Source: Ignelater luminosus
Taxonomy: Eukaryota > Arthropoda > Insecta > Coleoptera > Elateridae
Direction of reading: 5' to 3'
Length of the DNA stretch: 64,000 nucleotides
Assembly: GCA_011009095.1 (NCBI GenBank)
Contig: VTPC01091054.1
Span: forward strand, 191,667-255,666
The translations under genes and the position numbers were made by a program. The notes below the pieces were generated by a model. It had not been told where the DNA came from and ran no database searches. It saw nothing but the letters and a program-made list of their open reading frames with translations. Positions 23,466 to 32,739 of this stretch are shown here, piece by piece (the first letter of the stretch is position 1; each line of letters opens with the position of its first letter).

Positions 23466-24889
23466 GATAAGATGTTCTTTGTTGGTTAACTTCCAAAAGC
23501 TACTGACGCACAAAAGAAACTTTGAATTTGTAGGTAGTATAATATCGCGTTTCTATATTGTCATAAGCGTAACAATCAATTTTATATTAAGGACTTAAGG
23601 TTAAATTTTAAAAAGTCAGCTAATAAATAATATAAGAGATTCATTTAATAAGCCAATAAGAGCTTAACTTTTCAACTCGAGTTGACCTAAATAAATGGTG
23701 GTTGCGTTCATTCAAGTTCAACTTTACCTGCGTTTATATGGGAGTTAACTGTTCTTCAACTACTTTAATAACTTGTTTAACTAATAATGAATATGTTCCT
23801 ACTAAATTGTAGCTGAACATGGTTGGCTCAACTTGTTTCTACTGAAAATAAAGATTAATGAATAAAGTTTTGCAAATATAAACAAACAGAAACGTAAACA
23901 GCATTCTTTAGATAAAAAAAACATTAAAAAACAAATTATTAAATTTTTTAAATAGAAATTCTTCCTTTGTTTTCTATTAACGTGTCATTGCACTGTGTTT
24001 TAATACACTGCACTGTATCATTGCGTAATTGTTGCTAGTGGCTTGAAGTTAATCAGGAAATCGCCCTGATGAGGGGTTGTGGTTGCTGGATGACGGTTGT
24101 TGTATTCCTAATAGTGACGGGGAAAGCTTATGTGTTCCTACATTATCTACGCAGGTTTAAGTAAATCGAGTGATATTGTGCATTCTTTGTCATTAATACG
24201 AACAACGAAGAGTTTGTCGTAACATTCGAGAACTAGGGATGATGAATATATGAAACGTTATTATTTTGTAGGTTTTTGAAAATGCAAGTAGATTTGTGTC
24301 CAAATGTTGTGACCACTGGTTTAACGCTTTTGGAATGTTCTTTAAAGTTGAATCACGAAATCTGAGATGCGAGTATCCTTACTTGTCGTTTAAGAATTGT
24401 CCTGGTAGTCAAAGATTTTCTCTCTAAACAAGTTCTGTTTCTGTTGCCTAGATGTCTTCCTTAAATATTATACGAATTCCCAGTAAGATAAGCGATATAA
24501 TGTCACTCCAGCTATCGTACTGGTTGCACAAAGATAGCTGCTTTTAATTGACGGTGTAATCTTTCGACTAATCCATTAGCAGATGGATGATACGGTGTGG
24601 TTCGGAAGTGTCGTGAACCAAGTAAACAATTTAATTCCTTGAATAATACAAATTCGAATGGTCGAGGTTGGTCGGTTGTTTTGCGCACGGGGACGCCAAA
24701 TCGCGCAGTCTATTCTGTAAGAAGTGTTCTGGCTATCGTTTCAGCTGTGATATCTTCTAACAGGTATACTTCCGACCCACTGGTATAACAGTTGACACAT
24801 ATGAAAAGATATTTATATCCTTTATAAATTGGAATGGGGCCTACTAAATCTATATGAATACGGCCTAGGTAAGAGATGGCGCTACCAGT

Positions 24890-26130
24890 TTCACAATAAT
24901 CTTGTTATTCGCATAATCTAACCTTGAAACGTCTGCTTGGCAACTGTCAGCCCACTGTGTCAATTAGTTTTGTGTTTGACAGGCACTGAAAGCGAACAAC
25001 TTCTGCGTTACTACAAAAATGAATAAAATCGAATACGTCTGTCATTAGATACTTGTTTTTGAAAAAAGAAAACGAACGAAGCGATCAACACCGAATTGAC
25101 CTAAGTTTATGGGGACTCTGCGCCTTTGCTATTAACAATAAAATATTCGACAGCTGGATTTAAACGCGATCATACGAGCATTTTGATGATGAGCGTTCAG
25201 GCTACCCAAATGAGATCACCATGCCAGAAATGGTCAATCACATCCATAGAATGATAATCGCCGATCGACGAGTGACTAAGCACGAGATAGCTTAGGCTGT
25301 GGGCATCTCAACATTTTGCATGAATATTTGGAAATGAGGAGGCTCTCTGTCAGATGGGTGCCGCATTTGCTTTCTGTCGACAACAAACGCGATCGTCTGA
25401 CCATTTCGAAGGAGTGTTTGCCATGTTCAACCGCGATGAAAAAGACTTTTTACGCCGTTTCGTAACCGTGGATGAAACATAGTTTCATTACAACACACCA
25501 GAAACCAAGGAGTAGTCAAAACAGTAGACAACACCTGGCGAACCCAAGCCAAAGACATACAAAGTGTGTTTGCCGGCAAACAAGATCATGGCCTCAGTTT
25601 TCTGTGATGCAAACGATATACTTCACATCGATTACTTTGAAAAGGGCAAGACAATTACGAAAGTACATTATGCAGAGCTGATTTGAAGCAAACGCAATCG
25701 CATTTGTCAAAGACAAATGTGTTTTTTCTCCAGGACAACGCACCGACACATAAATTGACCGTTGCAATGGTAAAATTCCATGAATTACGCTACGAATTTG
25801 TTCTTCATCTGCCGTATTCTCCTGATTTGGTCCCATCCGACTATTATTTGTTCCCAAACTTGAAGAAATGGCTCGGTGGTAAGAAATTAGGGTCGAATGA
25901 GAAGGTCAAAAAGTCTATATTAAGGGCTTCCAAAAATCATATTCTTCGGATGACATCGAGAAATTGGAGTATCGTTGGACGAAATGTACAAAACTCAATG
26001 GAGATTGTGTTGAAAAATAAAATGTATTTTGCCGAAAAAAGTTGTGTTTTTTTGCCTAGGCGGCGGTGTAATTATCAACCGCCCCACGTACGTTGAAATT
26101 TTGCAATAAGTATCTCAAAAGTACCTAATG
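24890..26130 (+). mobile_element. mariner transposon inserted in gypsy integrase
   Basis: It lies on the strand opposite to the gypsy element and interrupts the integrase between its zinc region and its core. The degraded transposase starts near 25015 (ATGAATAAAATCGAATACGT, preceded by ttctgcgttactacaaaa). HTH-like text follows near 25150-25320: RMIIADRRVTKHEIA and VGISTFCMNI. The catalytic part is LQDNAPTHKLTVAM and FVLHLPYSPDLVPSDYYLFP (25730-25860), then KKWLGGKKL. D...D spacing of about 34 fits mariner. Clear inverted repeats and TA duplications could not be matched, so the edges are approximate to about 100 bp. Confidence 0.82.
25683..26060 (+). pseudogene. mariner transposase C-terminal half
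   Basis: The open part of the transposase carries the second catalytic Asp in LQDNAPTH and the third Asp in PYSPDLVPSDYYLFPNLKKW. In typical mariners the third acidic residue is SPDLAPSD with D34D spacing, which is retained here. The N-terminal half contains several stops and a frameshift near 25680, so no active enzyme is encoded. Confidence 0.82.
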
Positions 26131-27096
26131 TCTACGGATACATGTCTGGTTACTTTGGCTCACTGGCAGGGTATGCAACATCTGCACAATTCTTTGCAGT
26201 ATTTGTTTGAAGTGATAATTTTGGATGTAGCGCGTGCTCCAAGGTGTGAAAGACTGCGTGCTATCAAAAATAAAACGTATGATGACAGGTGTGGCACTTT
26301 TGGTGAAAATATTACAATACAAGTTGATATTTGAATTAGGAAAGTTGATTAACTTCAACCCTAATGCACTATTAGGGTTGATATAACACTTCATCTGATT
26401 TTGCAAGTGCTCGATAGTCGATTGAGGTGGTTATTTCCGCCTCTGTCACATTGTTGCCTTTGCGGAAAATGTGGCGTATGTCGGTTGAAAATTGTCCGAT
26501 AAACTCGAAATGTCGAAGTTGTCTTGGAGAGCACTTATCGAGTTTCTGCTTGAAAGTAAAAGTTAACGGTTTATGATCAGTGAATATACTAAATTAGTGG
26601 CCTTTCACTATGTGTCTGAAATGTTTTACTGCCTTGTAAATAGCAAGTAGTTCGCGGTCGTATGCACTATATTTATAATCTGATAGTGTTTTTTAGTGGT
26701 TACCATGCGTGATTTACTATTGTAAAACACTACCTACTGCGAAATCTGAAGCATTTCCCATAAGAGCTAGAGCTGCACCTATAATAGGATAAGCTAGTAT
26801 CGCTGTTTTCGCAAGAAATGCCTTTGCTTGCTCAAAAGCGGCTTCCGCTTTTTTGGTGCAGCTTTTGTTATTTTCTTTCAGCATGTCGTGAAGTGGTGCT
26901 TATGTTTGCGCAGCATGAGGTAGGAAACGAGTATAAAAGTTTATCATACCAAGGAATCGTCGCAGAGACTCAACAGTCGTCGGTCTAGAAAAGTCACTAA
27001 TCACTCACTCTCTTAGGTAGAGGTTTTGTTCAGTGGGCGTTGACCTGATATCTGAGAAACTTGACTCCCTGCAGTCCGAACACGCACTTATTTGAG

Positions 27097-27315
27097 TTAA
27101 TGATTATACTGAGTTGATTTAAACAATAACTTTAGATGTTCTAAGTGTTGTTTTTCGTTTCCTCCGCATATAATGTCATCGAGATAGACATAGCAGAAGT
27201 TTAAACCTCCAAGGATGTGGTCGATGCATTTCTGAAAACTTTGTACGGCATTTCTAAAGCCGAATAATCCAAAGGGCGTTGTAACTGCGGTCTTCGGAAT
27301 ATCCTCTTCTGCCAC
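27097..27315 (-). pseudogene. Gypsy reverse transcriptase palm fragment
   Basis: Reads EEDIPKTAVTTPFGLFGFRN, then QSFQKCIDHILGGLNFCYVY and LDDIICGGNEKQHLEHLKLLF. YLDD is the YxDD active site with both Asp present. The expected bases between FGFR and NAVQSF are missing (families have FxFxRMPFGLRNA), so about seven residues have been lost. Confidence 0.82.
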
Positions 27316-27535
27316 TATCTAGTGATGTGCTCTGACAAGGTCGATTGTAGAAAAAGATTATCTTTCCTGCGAGCATACGTGACAAATCCTGTATAGGTGG
27401 AATAGGATAGCTATCAGGTATTCTTTTAGTTTCAAGAGAGCAATAATCTGCACAAGTTTCCTATGTCCCATCTTTCTTCGTCAGTAGATCCACTGATGAT
27501 GCCCGAGGACTTTTAGAGGATCGAATAATGCCTTG

Positions 27536-28100
27536 TTATAACATCAATTCAAATTCCCCTTTCGTAGCTTTATGGCGAACCGATGCTAAGCGTCGTGGCT
27601 TACAGGTAACCGGTGGGCCTAGTGTTTTTATGTGATGCCGGATATCAAGTTTTTGTGCCTTGTTCGTACCAGAATGACGCATTAATTCTGGATATTGTTC
27701 CAGTAAGCGATGATATCTAGAGTTGCCACCAATAGTTTTGACTGACTTGGCGTTGCTGCAATTTAACTGTCCTTTAGTGAATAATAATATAGTGCTGTTC
27801 ATTAAACTCTGGCTGGCTAAGTCAACCATTAAACCATAGAAAGTTACAAAGTCAGCACCGATGATTGGTTTTGATACGTCGGCAAACATGAAAAGCCATG
27901 TGAAATCACGGTGTAAATTAAAACTTAATTTATACACTATGTTTCTATAAGTAACAATCGAAGTATTATTGTTTGCAGCCAAGATTTCATACTTCGACTT
28001 GCACGAAAATACGCGGATAAATGCATAACGACGCACCAGTGTCTATTAGGAACTGAATTTTTGTCTTTGTGTCCGTTATAAACAAGCGGCTAGTAAGCAC
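27536..28100 (-). pseudogene. Gypsy aspartic protease and start of RT
   Basis: The catalytic motif FLIDTGASLCIYPR is at about 28065-28020; the open stretch continues from 28036. It includes NNNTSIVTYRN, FTWLFMFADVSKPIIGADF and the linker to the RT (RRLASVRHKATKGEFELML). This matches gag-pol of mdg-like Ty3/gypsy elements, in which a short protease is followed after about 70 residues by the RT. A frame change lies between the DTG motif and the rest. Confidence 0.8.
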
Positions 28101-28109
28101 TGGACCACT

Positions 28110-29010
28110 AGTCATCATCACTGATAATACCAGCAGAAATGCTTTTCTCAATATAGTCTTCCGCTACATTATAACTTTTCCACTTTCCATGCAACTGAAG
28201 TGTTTCAAAGGAAGCACCAACTCAACATGAAGCATGAACGAAGTACAACGAATGTTGTACAATGTCTGGTATAGTCTTTTGAATTTTCCAAATTAGAATA
28301 TTTGGTAATGCCACAAGGAACAGTTCGAAAGGTATTTTTACGCACATGTAAGGTTATGCATCTATTATTTTGGTAGATTTCGAATTCCGCAATACGATGT
28401 ACTGTCTAACCAAACTTAAGGTACCTATTTGTCTTCTTCTACAATGGTGAAGTTTTTTGAGGTGGCAGTCTTGATTTCGGGTACCTTCATCGGCATTGCA
28501 GATCATTCGTCTTCAACATCATCGATGATCATCTTAACCATTTCGTCTCGCCTTAAACCGCCAAAAACATCCATTACCAGAACCACTTTATAGAGCAAAA
28601 AGGTATCAGTTGCGGCTTTTTTTATAAAACCCAATACGTGTTCATCTTCTAAACCTTTAATTTTTCGGGAACGTATTTTGTTAATTTAACTTTTAGAAAG
28701 CTGATTAATTGACTAAATGATGATATACTAACGTTTTCTTTAACGAATAATGTTGATTTCATTTATGAGAGCTTGATCCATAGACTATTTGGAGTATATG
28801 TTTCCGATTAAAGTAAAGTAAAAAATATGTTATTGCTTATGAAACACTAACATACCAATTCCTGAAAGTAACCCATCATCACAGTCTCGCTAACGATTTT
28901 TAATTTGCCACTGTAGGGCATTCTCATACTCCTTATAGTACAGTGCTCTTGACTTTACTGATAGTAAGTTTTCTTTAGCTTTTTTAGGTTTTTCTGAAAT
29001 ATTTTGTGAA
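28110..29010 (-). pseudogene. Crypton tyrosine recombinase, whole-length but decayed
   Basis: Reads right to left in patched frames. LLSVKSRALYYKEYENALQW (near 28990-28920) is the core-binding start. LIGNIYSK, SMDQALINEINI, LISFLK-like and EDEHVLGFIKKAATDTFLLY come next. FGGLRRDEMVKMIIDDVEDE (near 28560-28500) holds the first catalytic Arg (RRDE), then MPMKVPEIKTATSKNFTIV. The end reads NSKDYTRHC (HxxR eroded) and HGKWKSYNVAEDYIEKSI (near 28190-28140), keeping a His and the Tyr. This layout is that of insect Cryptons. It abuts, or is inserted into, the 5' side of a gypsy element on the same strand. Stops and shifts make it a pseudogene. Confidence 0.72.
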
Positions 29011-29379
29011 TTTCCATGTTTCAATTTCAAATCACCACGGACGTTACTAGATTGTAATGCTCTTCGGGCAATAATATCGCCTTCCGGGCCTGAACTTCCA
29101 TCGAAGCCATAGCTGAAAATTATTTTAGCACTGATTTCCTTGACTTTCGAAGATTTAAATGCTGCATAATTGCCTCTTTTTGTAATACCACTATTCGCTT
29201 TGTTGTAGATTTCTTAAAGGAACTTCAGCTGCAATATCAGTAACATTAATGCCAGATACTTACATTTCGATTTACTTTCAAACTTCTTTGTAGTTCAGAT
29301 AAACATCACAATTTTTTACGACTGATCCATGTCGCGTATCCAAATAGAGGCCTACACAAACCGGGTTTTCTAGTCGGGC

Positions 29380-29790
29380 CTTTACTACGCCCGGAGCGGT
29401 CTTGTGGGGCCTGTTGAGCTATTAGCGCCTGTCGAACAATACCACTCTGTCGAACAATACCACTCTGTCGAGTCATACGGGCTTGTTGGGCCGTTTGGGC
29501 CTGCCGGACCTTTTAGGTTGTCGGGCTTTTTAAATTTTCCGAATCTTCGAGTTCCTCTGATCTATTGGGCCGTTTGGATCTTGCGGGCCGTTGGATTTTT
29601 GAACTTCTCGGACCTGTCGGACCGTTTGGGCCGTCGAATCTTTCGAAGTTCTAGGCGCTTAGGGTTTCTTGGATTTATCGGGCCGTTTGGATCTCGCGGA
29701 CCGTCGAGCCTTTTGGACTTCTCGGTTCTTTGGGTCTATCGAGCCGTTTAGATCTCCCGGATCTGTTAGGCTATAAGGGTATATCGCACT
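29380..29790. repeat. Degenerate GC-richer minisatellite, block 1
   Basis: Built from ~15-bp motifs such as TCGGGCCGTTTGGGCCTG, arranged in a higher-order unit near 60 bp: gatctcgcgga near 29690 recurs as gatctcccgga near 29750. An exact small duplication, GTCGAACAATACCACTCT, stands back to back near 29434-29469. One strand can be read as Gly-Pro-Phe-Gly-like text, but the repeat number and frames are not conserved, so I do not call a protein. It is markedly GC-richer than its surroundings. Confidence 0.75.
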
Positions 29791-30384
29791 GTTGTCGGAA
29801 ACCAGCGAAAAGCGGCCAAAACTCTAAAAAATAATCTACGCAGAATGAAATTTTAATATATTTATATTTGCAACTAAACTTTCAAAAATTAGTATTCGTA
29901 ATTAATTTATGCATATTACAACACATTGTGTTATAAATAATACTTGAAAGATAGTGCTTTTACAGCATACATACTAAGCCAAATTTTAACCATTGCTTTG
30001 AAGGTGTGTATCTTGCTAAATTAAAAAAGCGTTAAAATTGCCTACTGTACTCACGAAATAGTCTTTCAAGCACGATGCAATATTATAGTTACTGCAATTT
30101 TTTAGTATGATTTCAATGAAAAATTCAATGTTGATAGTTAGCTGAACAATGTTCGAGTTTTCTTTATTCATCTTGAAATTTGAAAATGTTATCCCCTGTG
30201 GTCCCATGTGAATTTATGTTGTAACATGAGAAAAAACTTATATTTTTTAAGGAAGTAAAAATCAGCTGCGAAAATTTGCGGGTCTTTTAGTAATTGATAA
30301 AAAAAACAAGCAGAAATACTTTTAAATTTATCTATTGTTCAAATATTCGAAAAAATAGTAAAAGTATAAACAACAATAGTTATT

Positions 30385-31262
30385 TTAAAGTGCTAGATGA
30401 CGCCCGGGGCGGACCGCCCCGCCCCGCCCCCCGCCTCCCCATAGGTACGCCACTGACCAAATGTTCAAAAATAAACTTTATTAGTCAAAATTGAAGCCCG
30501 ATACTTTGGTATCGGTGAGCTAATTTTAGAATAAAAAATCTGGGAATGCAAAGCATAACCACCACGAATTTCGTTTTGTTACTTTTTTCAAATTTTGGCG
30601 GCTATTTTGACCAGGTTCCCGAGGTGATATCAAAAAGATAAAAGTATACGTTTCTCTTATTTTTCGATGTAAAATACGATTCTAAAGTAAAAAAAATATT
30701 TTAAAAATTTTTTAAATTTTGGCGGCCAAAAAAACGAAGACACCACATTATTTTTAGTTTTTGATGTAGAATCCAAATCTGAAGTCAAAACTGCAAAATT
30801 TGAAAAAATGCGGACGGACGGACGGACAGACAGACAGACCAAGTTTCAAAAAAATCGGTGAGGTACACCTTGTGAATGCCCCTTGTTAAAAACTAAATCG
30901 ATATCATATATAATATCCCTATGTCGACAAATTGCTATTTTCAATCTCGATTATATCGAAAAGTATTCGAGATATCGAAATACCGATTATATATCTGTAA
31001 TCAGGAGAAGATTCTAAGTTGATTTCATATATAACATGTCCTGTAAAGTTACGGCAACATGACAACAGACCAACAGACAGACTGTGTCGAAAAATCGTCA
31101 TTTTCGATCTTGATTATCTCGAAAACTATTCGAGATATCGAAACACCGATTATGTATCTGTAATTAGAAGAAACGTTTAAGTTGATTTCATATATAACAT
31201 GGCAACAGACAGACGGAATGTTTTTTTTAATTTCGTCGATAAAACAAAGAAATAAATAAAAC
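30385..31262. mobile_element. Dispersed repeat copy 1 with GC hairpin and GGAC/AGAC tract
   Basis: The left edge is a GC-rich palindrome: GCCCGGGGCGGACCGCCCC followed by more C-runs, then GGTACGCCACTG. Next come the motif CCGATACTTTGGTATCGGTG and TTTTGGCGGCCAAAA near 30718. At 30806-30838 there is a (GGAC)4(AGAC)3 microsatellite. A 163-bp imperfect duplication follows, with landmark ttgatttcatatataacatg at 31019 and 31182. The same order (GC palindrome, GATACTTT, AGTGAGCTAATT, GACTGACCGACCGACAGTC) recurs at 59.57-60.07 kb, so this is a family. No protein is encoded. Confidence 0.65.
30898..31205. repeat. 163-bp imperfect direct repeat
   Basis: Two units share ATTCGAGATATCGAAA, ACCGATTAT.TATCTGTAAT and TTGATTTCATATATAACATG at a 163-bp offset. 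Each ends in CAACAGAC-type sequence. It forms part of the dispersed repeat at 30.4-31.3 kb. Confidence 0.7.
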
Positions 31263-31334
31263 AATTTCCAGTTTCTACATCACTTTGGATAACAGAGACG
31301 CCAATAACACCTTATCTACAAAATATTTAAACAG

Positions 31335-31790
31335 TGCTGAGAGTTATTTAGTTTTGACCGGTTTTTCGTCATTTCCGACCAGTGTGTGTGTCTGGTTATA
31401 CGGGTTTGTCGGGCAATTCGGGTATCTCGGGTTTTTTGGACTTCCCGGACTTTCGGGTCTCGAATCTATCGAGCCGTTTGAATCTCGCGGGCTGTAGACC
31501 TTTTTGGACTTCTTGGCCCTCCGGGTCTATCAAACCGTTTTGATCTCTCGGACCTGTCAGGCCGTACGGGTCTGTCGGGGCATACAGGTCAGTCGAATAG
31601 TTCGAACCGTCTAACTTTTAGACTTTTTGGCCCTTAGGGTCTATCGATCCATTTAGATCTCTCAGTCTTGTCTGACCTGTCTGGTCGGGTCGTTGGGGTC
31701 TATCGGGCTTTTTGGACTTCTCGGCCCTTTAGGTTTGTTTGTTCGGGCGTCGAGCCTATCAAGAAGTCAGACTGGGCTAGACCGGGCTAG
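31335..31790. repeat. Degenerate GC-richer minisatellite, block 2
   Basis: Same motif set as block 1: gggtctatcgggctttttgg, ttcttggccctccgggtcta and gatctctcggacctgtcagg. The higher-order period is about 60 bp (from about 31480 to 31541). The two blocks are 1.5 kb apart, and the intervening DNA is a dispersed repeat, so one array may have been split. Confidence 0.72.
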
Positions 31791-32730
31791 AAATTCCGCC
31801 CGTGCAGAACTTTATATCCAAATACTGCAGCTTGCTTAAATTCCTATCTAGAATGAGCTCTAATGTTTCCTCGATTGTGTATATTAAAGTATCTTTCTTG
31901 CATGAAAAAAGCATTTTTCTGATTTGAGCTGGTCGAGATGAAACTTTGTTCACTTCATCCGAAACCACCGCAGCTTGAACCATTAAAGACAAAGCTTACA
32001 AAGCTTCTTTTCTTTTTAATCTGGCTAATTTTTTAGTAACTGAAAGACTCGGCCCACCAGAAAATGTTGGTGGCATATCAAATTTGCAACACAAGCGTCG
32101 ATTTTATCTTTTATCTTTCGTTCATTTGATAATTTCAGGGTTTTCCCAACCGTGTTTTCTACATGATCAGAGATTGCAGAGAATCTCTCGTCTTTATCGC
32201 CTCTTTGTAGCCATATTTCTAACAAGTCTTCGTTCTTTAAACGATGCATGTCTAGAAAAAGAGGTAATTTGTCAAACGTTGCCTATAATTGCAGCTAAGA
32301 TATATTTTAAGGTAATCACTAATAAAGACTAATTACGTTACACTGCCAATTTTTTATATGTCAATTTAGATTTTTGGTTTTAATTTCATACATATCTATA
32401 AAATCATAAAACAATTTACTGTACACAAAAAAAATTAAAAACACAGAACAGCACACTTTTACACTTTGTATTCTCTCAACTGCTTACTCACGGCAACTGA
32501 AGTCACTATTGCAAGTAGCAAATAACGTCCCTTGTATCAGGTAAAAGAGACGCTGCATCCTAAAAGCAGGTGTAAGAACCTTACCCTTAGGATGTTTCTT
32601 TTCCACAATAGTGCACAAATATGCCAGTTTGAAAAATCGAATAATTGAATTATGACCAAGAAATTGCTTTTCAGAAACCATAGCTCTGCATTTCGAAATG
32701 CTTATGTGGAATTGATTTTGTTCACCCAAG
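31777..32730 (-). other. Unrecognised open segments, possibly repeat-derived
   Basis: Three consecutive minus-strand segments are partly open: 32729-32484, 32249-32025 and 31992-31777. Readable text includes RLKNEDLLEIWLQRGDKDER, KIKDKIDACVANLICHQHFL and SRPAQIRKMLFSCKKDT. Composition is protein-like (balanced K/E/L/I), unlike random AT-rich DNA, and all three lie on one strand. I do not recognise a family. It may be the remains of an element or a retrocopy. Confidence 0.35.
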
Positions 32731-32739
32731 GAATGAAAG

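Larger units (their letters stand above)
24060..28110 (-). mobile_element. Ty3/gypsy retrotransposon, pol only, split by mariner
   Basis: Reads right to left. Protease at 28090-27780: FLIDTGASLCIYP (catalytic DTG) and KPIIGADF. RT from about 27560: EGEFELML, then in another frame the LxxKKDG-like and IDLxRAYHQI-like region, then KTAVTTPFGLF and CYVYLDDIICGG (YLDD, near 27190) in the open stretch 27315-27097. RNase H: YSAYDRELLAIYKAVKHFR and FTDHKPLTFTF (26690-26560). The integrase zinc region lies near 26150-26300, then a mariner interrupts. Integrase core: GRIHIDLVGPIPIYKGYKY, AETIARTLL, GVPVRKTTDQ and RTTPYHPSANGLVERLHRQ (24870-24560). Stops and shifts are frequent. No gag or LTR was found; a Crypton abuts its 5' end. 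Confidence 0.88.

Noticed and set aside
29404-29751. Collagen-like or silk-like protein (Gly-Pro-Phe-Gly text)
   Set aside because: The motif is a degenerate minisatellite; repeat order is irregular, there is no proper start or signal peptide, and the second block has a different frame structure.
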